Assembly: GCA_023415575.1 (NCBI GenBank)
Contig: JAEZKF010000007.1
Location: 52,489-116,488 of the forward strand
Direction: 5' to 3'
From: Bacillota bacterium
GTDB lineage: Bacteria; Bacillota; Clostridia; Oscillospirales; Ruminococcaceae
DNA length: 64,000 bases
Part shown: positions 37,548 through 45,978 of the stretch, in pieces
Layout: each line of letters begins with the position of its first letter
Numbering within the stretch: the stretch's first letter is position 1
Notes under the pieces: generated by a model
What the model was told of the DNA's origin: nothing
What the model saw: only the letters and a program-made list of their open reading frames with translations
Databases searched by the model: none
Translations under genes and position numbers: made by a program

Positions 37548-38174
37548 ATGTTTTTTAAAAGGAATTCAAATCATACAAAGAGCGACCTGCAGGGCGCTGT
37601 GGGTGCCGTGCAGTATATCATTGTCGGGCTTGGCAACCCCGGCAAGCAGTATGAATACACCCGCCACAACGTCGGTTTTTTAACCCTTGACGAGCTTGCA
37701 TCCCAACACGGCATAAAGGTTGACCGCCTGCGCTTTAAGGCTCTTTGCGGTATGGGTGAAATTGCGGGCAAAAAGGTTCTGCTGCTCAAGCCCCAAACCT
37801 TTATGAACAACAGCGGCGAAGCAGTACGCGATGCCATGCAGTTTTACAAAATCCCCCCGGAGCGCACCATCATCCTGTATGATGACATCACATTAGATGT
37901 GGGCCGCATCCGCATCCGCCGAAAGGGCAGCGACGGCGGTCAGAAGGGGATGCGCAGCATCATCTACCTGACCGGCAGCGACAACTACCCGCGCGTGCGT
38001 CTCGGCATCGGTGCAAAGCCCCACCCCGAATACGATTTGGCTGATTGGGTGCTTTCCACCTTCCCAAAGGCGGACGGCGAACGCCTTGAGCAGGCCATCT
38101 CAAACGCCTGCGAGGCAGTAAAGTTCATGCTCGCGGATGATTTTGATTCCGCCATGAACCGGTTTAACGGATAG
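37548..38174 (+). CDS. pth: Peptidyl-tRNA hydrolase
   Basis: A 208-residue Pth. It releases peptides from peptidyl-tRNA that has dropped off the ribosome. The catalytic His is H40 in YTRHNVGF, with N88 in MNNSGEAV and D113 in LYDDITLDVGRIRIRRKGSDGGQKGMRS. The usual GGHNG is GGQKG, a known Gram-positive variant. The N-terminus carries about 20 extra residues (MFFKRNSNHTKSDLQGAVGA) before the conserved IIVGLGNPG, which could be an alternative start or a lineage-specific tail. The next gene, mfd, is about 125 bases away with a small hairpin (38194-38216) between. Confidence 0.93.
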   Translation: MFFKRNSNHTKSDLQGAVGAVQYIIVGLGNPGKQYEYTRHNVGFLTLDELASQHGIKVDRLRFKALCGMGEIAGKKVLLLKPQTFMNNSGEAVRDAMQFYKIPPERTIILYDDITLDVGRIRIRRKGSDGGQKGMRSIIYLTGSDNYPRVRLGIGAKPHPEYDLADWVLSTFPKADGERLEQAISNACEAVKFMLADDFDSAMNRFNG

Positions 38175-38300
38175 AACCAGTAGTTTTAAAGTCAAGGGCA
38201 CGCACTGTGTGCCCTTACCTGTGTTGTGTATGGCTTAGTTTATCAAGGCAACGGATAAGACGTTTTAACAACGATTACTTTGCCTCCGAAAGGAGCAGTC

Positions 38301-41300
38301 ATGCAGCTATATAACCAGCTTTTTGAGCGCCTGCCCGAATACGCGCGCCTGCGCACTGCGGCGGGCAACAAGACATCCTGCGATGTGGTCGGGCTCTCGC
38401 CTATCCACAAGGCAGGGCTCATCCACTCCCTGACCGCAGGAACCGACCGCCGCGCCTTGTGCATCGTGGCGGATGAAGCGGAGGGGCGCAGATTATGCGA
38501 GGATATCAACGCTATGTCCGGCGAGGATGTGGCGCTTTTGTTCTGTTCGCGCGATTTCACCTTCCGCCAGGTAGAAGGGGTATCGGGCGAGTTTGAGCAC
38601 GCAAGGCTTGCCGTGCTCGGGCGAATCCTCGCCAAAGATTACCGCGTTATCGTCGCAAGCGCAGAGGGCGCCTCTCAGTTCACGGTACCGCCTGAAACTT
38701 TAGGACGGGCCTCTGTGACGCTAGTTTCGGGCGGCACCCATCCGCTTGACCAGGTTTTACAGGCCCTTACCTCGGCGGGCTATCAGCATAGCCCCCAGGT
38801 AGACGGCGTCTGCCAGTTCTCGCACCGCGGCGGCATCGTGGATTTCTATCCGCCCGACCTGCCTGCCCCTGTGCGCATCGAGTTCTGGGGCGATGAAATC
38901 GACACCATCTCAAGCTTTGATTTAGAGAGCCAGCGCCGCACCGACACCATGAAAAAGGTGCACATTACCCCGGCTACCGAGGTTATCTGCTCTGACATTG
39001 ACCGCCTTTGCAGGCAGATTCGCGACCTTGCCTCCAAGGTGCGCGGAAAGCTTGCCGCAGAGGTGCGCAGAACCAGTGAGCAGGATATTGCCGACCTTAC
39101 CGAGGGCATCTACCGCGGAAGTTTGGATAAGTACCTGCCGCTTATCTATGAAAAGCCCGCAACCATATTCGACTACTGCCCGGACGACCTCCTGTTTGTG
39201 TCCGAGACCTTCAAGGTAAAGGACACCCTAAAGAGTGCCGCCTGGCAGCACCATGAGGATTTAAAGCAGCTTTTCAGCGAGGGCATCCTGTATAAGGGGC
39301 TTGACCGATACACCATCGATTTTACCCAGCTTGCGTCCTACTTTGAGCAGCGGGGCGCCATTCATCTAAACACCTTTGCGCGCAGCATTGCCGACATCCG
39401 TATTCAGGACCTCATTCACATCAACGCCTCCTCCCTTTCGGTGTGGGGCGGTGAGCTTGCGCTCTTGCGCGACGACCTTGAGGGCTACCTACGCCGCGGC
39501 TTTGCGTGTGTGGTTTTGGCGGGTACCCCCCGTGCGGCGGATACCCTGCGGCGCGACCTTGCCCGCGAAGGCATGCCCATTCTCGACGGCGATTCCCAGC
39601 CTGTGGACGGCAGGATCCTTGTAACCGCGGGCGCATTGTCAGCAGGATTTGAACTGCCCGATGCGCGCTGTGCGCTGATTACCCACGGGCGTGTAGCAGC
39701 CCTTACGAAGTCCCGCGCCAAGGCCAGGCGGTCTGCAAAGGAGATTGTACGAAACCTAAGCGACCTTACGGTGGGCGACTATGTCGTGCACGTTTCGCAC
39801 GGCATCGGCATCTTTGAGGGCATCCATAAGCTTGAGATGCAGGGTGTTGTTAAGGATTATATCAAGATTCGCTATCAGGGTGCGGACACACTGTACGTGC
39901 CGGTTACCCAGCTTGACCTTGTTTCCAAATACATCGGCCCGCGCGAGGACGGCGCAGTACGTTTAAATAAGCTCAATAGCACCGAATGGACCCGAACCCG
40001 GTCCCGCGTCAAGAAGGCGGTTGCCGACATGGCAAAGGAACTGATTGAGCTTTATTCCAAGCGCATGCAGCAAAAGGGCTACGCCTTTTCTCCCGATGAT
40101 GACCTCCAGCGCGAGTTTGAGGAGCGGTTTGAGTTTGACGAGACCGATGACCAGCTGCGGTGCATTGCAGAAATCAAGCGCGATATGCAGAGCAGTGTAC
40201 CCATGGATCGTCTGCTTTGCGGTGACGTCGGCTTCGGCAAAACCGAGGTTGCCCTGCGCGGTGCCTTTAAGTGTGTTACCGACGGTAAACAATGTGCTAT
40301 CCTTGTGCCCACCACCATCCTTGCGTGGCAGCACTACCAGACAGTCCTGCGGCGCTTTGAGGGCTACCCGGTGCGGATTGAGCTTTTGTCCCGATTCCGT
40401 TCCCCAAAGGAGCAGGAGAAGATTATCCGCGCCCTTGCACGAGGCGAGGTTGACCTGATTATAGGAACCCACCGGCTTGTTCAGAAGGATGTGCGGTTTA
40501 AAAACCTTGGGCTTGTGATTGTAGACGAGGAGCAGCGGTTTGGCGTTGCGCAGAAGGAGCGGCTCAAGGAGCTGTGCACCAACGTCGATGTGCTCACCCT
40601 CTCGGCGACCCCTATCCCCCGCACCCTGAACATGGCGATGTCGGGTATCAGGGATATGTCGGTCATCGAGGAGGCCCCGCAGGACCGCCATCCCGTGCAG
40701 ACCTATGTGCTGGAGCACGACGACAACGTATTAGTAGAAGCCATGCGCAGGGAGCTAAGGCGCGGCGGACAGGTTTACTATATCCACAACCGCATCGAGA
40801 GCATCGAGTCGCGCGCGGCGCAAATTCTGCGCGATATCCCCGAGGCCCGCATCGCAACGGCCCACGGCCGCATGGGCGAGGAGGAGCTTTCGGAGGTATG
40901 GCGCAAGCTGGTTGACCACGAAATCGACATCCTCGTTTGCACCACCATCATCGAAACCGGTGTGGACGTCGCAAACTGTAACACCTTAATTATCGAGGAC
41001 GCGGACTACATGGGGCTTTCGCAGCTTTACCAGCTGCGCGGACGCGTTGGCCGTTCCAGTCGCCGGGCCTTTGCCTATATGACCTTTAGGCGCGGCAAGG
41101 TCGTCAGCGATATTGCGGCAAAGCGCCTGACTGCCATCAGAGAGTTTACCAAGTTCGGTTCGGGCTTTCGGATTGCCATGCGCGATCTTGAAATCCGCGG
41201 CGCCGGCAACATCCTAGGCGGCCAGCAGCACGGCCACATGGCATCGGTCGGCTATGATCTCTATGTCAAGCTCCTAAACGAGGCGGTACTCGAGCAGCGC

Positions 41301-41789
41301 GGCGAGCAGCCCGATACCCTGGATACCGCCGAGTGCCTCATTGATGTGCGCATCGAAGCCCATATCCCCGAAAAATACATTGAGGACACCACCCAGCGCA
41401 TCGAGGTCTACCGCCGTATCGCGAGCATTCGCAACAACAACGATGTATTGGATGTCATAGATGAGCTTATCGACCGGTTCGGCGAGCCGCCGCAGGCGGT
41501 GCGCGGCCTGATTGATGTCGCCCTCATGCGCAACCGCGCTGCACGCTTTGGCATCACCGAGATCTCCCAGCGGGGCGACAGCCTGCTTTTGTATATGAGC
41601 AACTTCTCGATGCAGACTGCAAGCAACCTTGTAGCAGCCCTGCCGGGGCGCGTCCTGTTCAACGCCGGCAACCGTCCCTACCTTGCAGTGCGGATGCAAA
41701 AGGGTGAGCAGCCCACCGATACCATCACAGCGGTGCTTGACGCCTTAGACGAGCAGGTCGAGAAAAACCGCGCTGCGGCAAACCCGTAA
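38301..41789 (+). CDS. mfd: Transcription-repair coupling factor
   Basis: A 1162-residue Mfd, normal length. It removes RNA polymerase stalled at DNA lesions and recruits UvrA. The UvrB-like N-terminal part (about 1-330), the RNA polymerase-interaction domain (LTVGDYVVHVSHGIGIFEGI, about 500-560), the translocase core with Walker A GDVGFGKTEVA and Walker B DEEQRFG, and the C-terminal TRCF domain are all recognisable. I start at the ATG at 38301 (MQLYNQLF) because AAAGGAG stands just upstream; a frame to 38280 lacks that signal. The following lipoprotein has its own promoter. Confidence 0.96.
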   Translation: MQLYNQLFERLPEYARLRTAAGNKTSCDVVGLSPIHKAGLIHSLTAGTDRRALCIVADEAEGRRLCEDINAMSGEDVALLFCSRDFTFRQVEGVSGEFEHARLAVLGRILAKDYRVIVASAEGASQFTVPPETLGRASVTLVSGGTHPLDQVLQALTSAGYQHSPQVDGVCQFSHRGGIVDFYPPDLPAPVRIEFWGDEIDTISSFDLESQRRTDTMKKVHITPATEVICSDIDRLCRQIRDLASKVRGKLAAEVRRTSEQDIADLTEGIYRGSLDKYLPLIYEKPATIFDYCPDDLLFVSETFKVKDTLKSAAWQHHEDLKQLFSEGILYKGLDRYTIDFTQLASYFEQRGAIHLNTFARSIADIRIQDLIHINASSLSVWGGELALLRDDLEGYLRRGFACVVLAGTPRAADTLRRDLAREGMPILDGDSQPVDGRILVTAGALSAGFELPDARCALITHGRVAALTKSRAKARRSAKEIVRNLSDLTVGDYVVHVSHGIGIFEGIHKLEMQGVVKDYIKIRYQGADTLYVPVTQLDLVSKYIGPREDGAVRLNKLNSTEWTRTRSRVKKAVADMAKELIELYSKRMQQKGYAFSPDDDLQREFEERFEFDETDDQLRCIAEIKRDMQSSVPMDRLLCGDVGFGKTEVALRGAFKCVTDGKQCAILVPTTILAWQHYQTVLRRFEGYPVRIELLSRFRSPKEQEKIIRALARGEVDLIIGTHRLVQKDVRFKNLGLVIVDEEQRFGVAQKERLKELCTNVDVLTLSATPIPRTLNMAMSGIRDMSVIEEAPQDRHPVQTYVLEHDDNVLVEAMRRELRRGGQVYYIHNRIESIESRAAQILRDIPEARIATAHGRMGEEELSEVWRKLVDHEIDILVCTTIIETGVDVANCNTLIIEDADYMGLSQLYQLRGRVGRSSRRAFAYMTFRRGKVVSDIAAKRLTAIREFTKFGSGFRIAMRDLEIRGAGNILGGQQHGHMASVGYDLYVKLLNEAVLEQRGEQPDTLDTAECLIDVRIEAHIPEKYIEDTTQRIEVYRRIASIRNNNDVLDVIDELIDRFGEPPQAVRGLIDVALMRNRAARFGITEISQRGDSLLLYMSNFSMQTASNLVAALPGRVLFNAGNRPYLAVRMQKGEQPTDTITAVLDALDEQVEKNRAAANP

Positions 41790-41826
41790 CGCTGTTGCCG
41801 AGTAAAGTTAGCAAACCGCCGCGCTA

Positions 41827-41855
41827 TGGACAATCCGCCCCAAAAGGTGTATAAT
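41827..41855 (+). promoter_or_regulatory. Promoter of the PrsA/SurA-like lipoprotein gene
   Basis: TGGACA (41827-41832), 17 bases, TATAAT (41850-41855). The leader is about 160 bases. Confidence 0.7.
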
Positions 41856-42018
41856 CAACAAGGCTTGTCGTTTGGTCTTGGGGCTTGCTATCGCTTGCCC
41901 AAACGCTTTTATCCCAATCGATTTTTCCCCTGCTTTGGACAAGCTCTGCCGCGCAGGGCACCGCAAAGCCGGTGTATAGCGGCATCATATTTTGCGCAGA
42001 AAGGCATGGTTTTTGCAT

Positions 42019-43041
42019 ATGAAGAAAACCCTACGTTTCGTTTCGTTGATTCTGGTGACAGTAATGCTGTTTTCGCTCACCGCCTGCGCGGGCAGAAATG
42101 AAAAATATGCAGTCGAGATAGACGGCAAGCAGATTCCCATCGGCGTGTACCTGTACTACCAGTTCAACGCCTACCAGGAGGCCTACTCCCTCAGAGCCGA
42201 CACCAATACTGACGTCTTAAAGCAGAAGATTGAGGACCAGGACGCGACGGTTTGGATTCACCAAAAGACCATTGAGTACTGCAGAAAAAAGATTGCCACT
42301 GAGAACGAGTTCGAGCGCCTTGGCATGACCCTTTCCGACTCCGACCTTGCTTATATCGATTCGATGGTGACCTACATCCTCGCCTATTACAGCGACATCT
42401 TCGCCAAAAACGGCATCGGCGAGCAATCAGTTCGCACGGCCTGCACCACCGACCAGATGACCTCCGCCCTGTTCTATAAATACTACAGTGCCGACGGCCT
42501 TGAGCCGGTCAGCGACACCGAGCTTATGAACTACTACAAGGATAACTACTCGGTAGCCTATATGTTCGGCACATCCTTAAGCGGCCTTTCGGAAGAGGAA
42601 GTAAAGACGGCAAGAGATGCTGCCAACACCGCAGTGGAAAGCCTCAAGGCAGGCAAGGGCATTGCCGAGACTGCTCAGGCGATGACAAAGGCCATCGATC
42701 CTTCCGCTGAGCTAGATTCTACCGTGACCGATGACTCCTACCGCTCTATCATCGGGAAGAACGATACAAACTATCCCGAGGCCATCCGCAACCAGATCTT
42801 CACGGCAGCGGCAGATGTCCCCACCATCTACGATCAGGATAACTACCTGCTCGTGTTTGTCCGCAAGGATACCGCTTCGCAGACCGAGGTTTATGAAAGC
42901 CTTAAGAATACCATCCTGCAGGCCATCAAGGGTGACGAGTTCTCCGATAGACTCAAGGAGATGGCAAACGCTCTGACTGTGAACGAGAACACCGCCGCAG
43001 TCAACTACTACAGCCCGAAGAAGATTAAGAACTTTGACTAA
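42019..43041 (+). CDS. SurA/PrsA-like lipoprotein
   Basis: A 340-residue secreted lipoprotein. The signal peptide (MKKTLRFVSLILVTVMLFSLTAC) ends in a lipobox LTAC, so the mature protein is lipid-anchored outside the membrane. The early region (VEIDGKQIPIGVYLYYQFNAYQEAY, QKTIEYCRKKIATENEF) resembles the SurA N-terminal chaperone domain. A peptidyl-prolyl isomerase domain with its typical motifs is not clear, so it may be chaperone only. Clostridial mfd is often followed by such a protein. The ATG at 42019 has AGAAAGG upstream, at a rather long spacing of 14 bases. An IS3-family element lies immediately downstream. Confidence 0.8.
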   Translation: MKKTLRFVSLILVTVMLFSLTACAGRNEKYAVEIDGKQIPIGVYLYYQFNAYQEAYSLRADTNTDVLKQKIEDQDATVWIHQKTIEYCRKKIATENEFERLGMTLSDSDLAYIDSMVTYILAYYSDIFAKNGIGEQSVRTACTTDQMTSALFYKYYSADGLEPVSDTELMNYYKDNYSVAYMFGTSLSGLSEEEVKTARDAANTAVESLKAGKGIAETAQAMTKAIDPSAELDSTVTDDSYRSIIGKNDTNYPEAIRNQIFTAAADVPTIYDQDNYLLVFVRKDTASQTEVYESLKNTILQAIKGDEFSDRLKEMANALTVNENTAAVNYYSPKKIKNFD

Positions 43042-43124
43042 ATAAATGAACCCTGGGGGTTAATCTGAATCGCCCGAGATTAGTGGACATGAATAAAAAG
43101 CTCTCCTAATGTAGGGTGGAAGAG

Positions 43125-43979
43125 TCAAGCAATAAACTGGCATCGCAATTCCAGCGGTGTCAGTTTGGTTTTAGTCTGAATGCGCTGGTGGTTATAGAAA
43201 TAGATATAATCGTCAATAAGTGATTTAGCTTCTTCATAAGACTGAATTTTTACTCTGTTAATGCACTCTGTTTTGAGGATGGAAAAGAAATTTTCAGCCA
43301 GGGCGTTGTCATAAGGGTTTCCTCGTCTTGACATTGAGGGCGTAATACCGTATTGTTGAGTTAGCTTAAAGTACGCTTGGGAAGTATACTGAAAGCCTTG
43401 GTCACTGTGGAGCTGTAACTCTGCGGTGACCTTCTCTTTTCTCTTAGCAGCCTTGATTGTATTGAGAACAAGATGGATATTTTGCTCTGTGCCGGTTTTG
43501 TAAGCAACAATGCTGTTGTCATAGATATCACGGATAATAGACAGATATAGAAAGCCTTGGGCGGTACGGATGTATGAAATGTCTGTTACCCACTTCTGGT
43601 TGGGTCGTTCAGCTGCAAAGTTCCGATTGAGCAGGTTTGGATAGCGGTGCAGCGCTTCACCATACCTCACATACCGCTTTCTTCTGACCACAGACAGTAA
43701 ATGATACTTGTTCATGACACGCAACACAGTTTTGGGATTGCAACATATGCCGTTACGCGCTAACCAAATATGTACCCTGCGATAACCGTATGTGTTGCGG
43801 CTCTCAGTTTGACACTGGCGAATCTTCTCAGCCAGCGCCAGATCTTTTGCCGGTCTATTCATCCTGCCGATATATGCATAGTAGCCGCTGCGGGATACCT
43901 CAAAGAATCGGCACATTTCGCTAATGGAATACTTTCCTTGATGGCGATAGATAACGTTGTATTTGACGCGGGCCTTCAC
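43125..43979 (-). CDS. IS3-family transposase OrfB (DDE integrase core)
   Basis: A 284-residue OrfB with an N-terminal HTH_21-like segment and the rve integrase domain: WVTDISYIRTAQGFLYLSIIRDIY has the first Asp, LHSDQGFQYTSQAY the second, and NPYDNALAENFFSILKTE the Glu. The start is GTG overlapping the OrfA stop as GTGA, with GGAAGGAA upstream. Thus it can be made by re-initiation as well as by the -1 frameshifting common in IS3 elements. Confidence 0.93.
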   Translation of the reverse strand: MKARVKYNVIYRHQGKYSISEMCRFFEVSRSGYYAYIGRMNRPAKDLALAEKIRQCQTESRNTYGYRRVHIWLARNGICCNPKTVLRVMNKYHLLSVVRRKRYVRYGEALHRYPNLLNRNFAAERPNQKWVTDISYIRTAQGFLYLSIIRDIYDNSIVAYKTGTEQNIHLVLNTIKAAKRKEKVTAELQLHSDQGFQYTSQAYFKLTQQYGITPSMSRRGNPYDNALAENFFSILKTECINRVKIQSYEEAKSLIDDYIYFYNHQRIQTKTKLTPLELRCQFIA

Positions 43980-44281
43980 TTCCTTCCTGTGAGCGAGAGA
44001 AAATCCCGGAGTAGTTCATTCTCCATCTTTAATCGACGAATCTCATATTTATATTCTTCTTCGCTCGTCATTTCTTTCTTGCGTGGGCGTCCTCGACGTT
44101 TCGGGGGCAGACCTGCCTCCATTTTTGCTTGCATTCTATTGTAGCGGCTTACCCAGTTCTTAATCTGCTCCTTCTCCAATCCCAGAGCGTCTGCTATCTC
44201 CTGCCTCGTCTTTCCTGATTTTCGCATCTCAATAATTAGTCCTTCGAGCGCTCGGATGTTTGTCCATTTCCTCTTGCTCAT
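43976..44281 (-). CDS. IS3-family transposase OrfA
   Basis: A 101-residue OrfA with the HTH (GLIIEMRKSGKTRQEIADALGLEKEQIKNWVSRYNRMQ), a basic patch (PPKRRGRPRKKEM), and a leucine-zipper-like tail (YEIRRLKMENELLRDFLSL). It binds the element ends and dimerises. The start codon is 7 bases after a strong hairpin that hides the G-rich ribosome binding site. Confidence 0.93.
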   Translation of the reverse strand: MSKRKWTNIRALEGLIIEMRKSGKTRQEIADALGLEKEQIKNWVSRYNRMQAKMEAGLPPKRRGRPRKKEMTSEEEYKYEIRRLKMENELLRDFLSLTGRK

Positions 44282-44288
44282 ACAAATA

Positions 44289-44324
44289 CCCCCTGATGTA
44301 GTTCTATTTTCCTACATCAGGGGG
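44289..44324 (-). promoter_or_regulatory. Leader hairpin sequestering the OrfA ribosome binding site
   Basis: A perfect 13-bp stem (44289-44301 with 44312-44324). Read on the transposase strand its 3' arm ends in GGGGG, seven bases before the OrfA ATG, so folded readthrough mRNA would block translation, as known for IS10 and IS50. Confidence 0.7.
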
Positions 44325-44403
44325 CTCTTTGTCTATTGTCCGTTTTTACTGGTGCGGTTCAGTTGGGATGCGGGGGTATTATTATAGTAAAAATCGTATG
44401 TCT

Positions 44404-44718
44404 TTATTTATTGAGCATGTCCAGTATAAACTCTTTGCTTCTTGCGCCTACCGCGGTGGATGCCACCTTTCCATCCTTCATAACAACAAGGGTGGGGATG
44501 CTCATAACGCCGAACTGCTGGGCAAGCTCGGGTTGATCATCTACGTTGATCTTACCTACCTTGGCCTTGTCGCCAATCTCGTCGCTAATCTCTTCTACAA
44601 TCGGGGCGACCATGCGACAGGGGCCGCACCAGGGAGCCCAGAAATCAATGAGTACAGGGCCTTGCGCCTCTAGTACCTCTTTTTGAAAGTTGTCCTTTGT
44701 AATGGTTAATGCCGCCAT
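44404..44718 (-). CDS. trxA: Thioredoxin
   Basis: A 104-residue thioredoxin with the redox motif W-C31-G-P-C34 (DFWAPWCGPCRM) and the usual PTLVVMKDGK block with cis-Pro. It reduces protein disulfides with thioredoxin reductase. I start at the ATG at 44718 (MAALTITKDNF) with GGAGAGG upstream, instead of the longer frame to 44742. The gene converges with nothing and is followed by the IS3 element on the same strand. Its promoter is at 44840-44868. Confidence 0.95.
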   Translation of the reverse strand: MAALTITKDNFQKEVLEAQGPVLIDFWAPWCGPCRMVAPIVEEISDEIGDKAKVGKINVDDQPELAQQFGVMSIPTLVVMKDGKVASTAVGARSKEFILDMLNK

Positions 44719-44839
44719 TTTGTCCTCTCCTTTGCTTTTCAATTATGATTAGTATATACAATCCCGCTGCGAATATCGGTGACTTTATCACATGCGCGGG
44801 GTGTGATTTTCATCCTTTGATTTTACATCTTGATACATC

Positions 44840-44868
44840 ATTTTAGGCTACATTTTCCTGTGTGTCAA
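44840..44868 (-). promoter_or_regulatory. Promoter of trxA
   Basis: Minus strand: TTGACA (44868-44863), 17 bases, TAAAAT (44845-44840). Confidence 0.8.
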
Positions 44869-44970
44869 GATAAACGATTTTTGATTAAATCAAATCAAAG
44901 GAGACACATAAGATTACAAAAACGCGGGAAAGATGCATCTGATTTTTGGTTTTTGAATTGCTATCCTTGG

Positions 44971-44999
44971 TTGACTTTGTCCGTGAAATGTGACATAGT
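44971..44999 (+). promoter_or_regulatory. Promoter of the ZIP transporter gene
   Basis: TTGACT (44971-44976), 17 bases, CATAGT (44994-44999). It diverges from the trxA promoter; the 100 bases between show no other recognisable site. Confidence 0.65.
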
Positions 45000-45085
45000 T
45001 TACTTACAATCAACCATTCCTATATTCTATTAATATACACTTACCGTCTTTAACAAGGCGGCATTGATGGAAGGAAGAATCTGCT

Positions 45086-45907
45086 ATGTTTCAAGCTTTA
45101 AGCAGTTTGCATCCGGTTGCGCTCGCTGCTATCGGCACGGGCTTTACCTTTCTTGCAACCGTATTGGGTGCTGCAGTCGTATTCTTCTTTAAAGGGAATA
45201 TGGGTGCAAAGCTTCAGACGATTTTCCTCGGCTTTGCGGCCGGCGTTATGATTGCGGCCTCGGTATGGTCGCTGCTCATCCCCGCCATTGATATGGCCGA
45301 GGAACAGGGGCATATCGGATGGATACCCGCTGCGGGCGGCTTTGTTTTGGGCGCTTTATTTTTGATGCTGCTCGATAAGCTGCTCCCTCACCTACACCCG
45401 GAAAGCAACACGACCGAAGGTGTACATTCCTCATTAAACCGCACAACACTGCTTGTATTTGCCGTAACACTGCACAACATTCCCGAGGGTATGGCAGTAG
45501 GACTTGCTTTCTCCCTTGCCGCACAGCAGGCGGGAGTGGGCGAAAGCAGAGCCGCGCTTGCAAGTGCTCTTGCGCTTGCGTTTGGTATGGCGCTGCAGAA
45601 CTTCCCCGAGGGCGCTGCAATCTCTCTGCCGCTTAAACGCGAGGGGCTTTCAAACTTCAAGGCCTTTACCTATGGCGGTCTTTCGGGTATTGTTGAGCCG
45701 ATTTTCGGTGTGATTACTGTTTTGATTGCCGGAACCATCACCCCCTTGCTGCCCTGGCTGCTTGCGTTTGCCGCGGGTGCAATGATCTATGTCGTTGTAG
45801 AGGAGCTCATTCCCGAATCCCACCTCGGCGAACACGGCAACGTGGGCACTATGGGCGTTATGCTCGGATTCTTAATTATGATGATTCTGGATGTTGCGCT
45901 TGGCTAA
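45086..45907 (+). CDS. ZIP-family metal transporter (ZupT/GufA-like)
   Basis: A 273-residue transporter with eight predicted membrane segments. The metal-site motifs are H130-NIPEG (HNIPEGMAVGL) in helix 4 and QNFPEG (residues 171-176) in helix 5. ZIP proteins import Zn2+, Fe2+ or Mn2+. The specific metal is not evident; the family's GufA branch is broad. The His-containing loop 101-115 (HLHPESNTTEGVH) may collect metal. It is a one-gene unit with its own terminator. Confidence 0.9.
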   Translation: MFQALSSLHPVALAAIGTGFTFLATVLGAAVVFFFKGNMGAKLQTIFLGFAAGVMIAASVWSLLIPAIDMAEEQGHIGWIPAAGGFVLGALFLMLLDKLLPHLHPESNTTEGVHSSLNRTTLLVFAVTLHNIPEGMAVGLAFSLAAQQAGVGESRAALASALALAFGMALQNFPEGAAISLPLKREGLSNFKAFTYGGLSGIVEPIFGVITVLIAGTITPLLPWLLAFAAGAMIYVVVEELIPESHLGEHGNVGTMGVMLGFLIMMILDVALG

Positions 45908-45923
45908 ACGTAAATATATAGTG

Positions 45924-45956
45924 AAAGGGTGCCGCACCCGCGGCACCCTTTTTGCT
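45924..45956 (+). terminator. Terminator of the ZIP transporter gene
   Basis: A perfect 12-bp stem (45924-45935 with 45940-45951) with ACCC loop and a T run, between convergent genes. Confidence 0.92.
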
Positions 45957-45978
45957 GCATCAAATATTTACTCGGGTC

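Larger units (their letters stand above)
43066..44361 (-). mobile_element. IS3-family insertion sequence
   Basis: About 1296 bases containing an orfA/orfB pair, bounded by imperfect terminal inverted repeats. The left end starts TGAATCGCCCGAG and the right end reads TGAACCGCACCAG on the opposite strand; both end their repeat with GGACA. The inner boundary to the repeats is within a few bases. I found no target-site duplication (left flank ...TTAATC, right flank GTTGGG...), so one end may have decayed or been rearranged. It lies between the lipoprotein gene and trxA and interrupts no recognisable gene. Confidence 0.85.

Noticed and set aside
39963..40718. A long open frame antisense to mfd
   Set aside because: Shadow of the coding frame; no signals or similarity.
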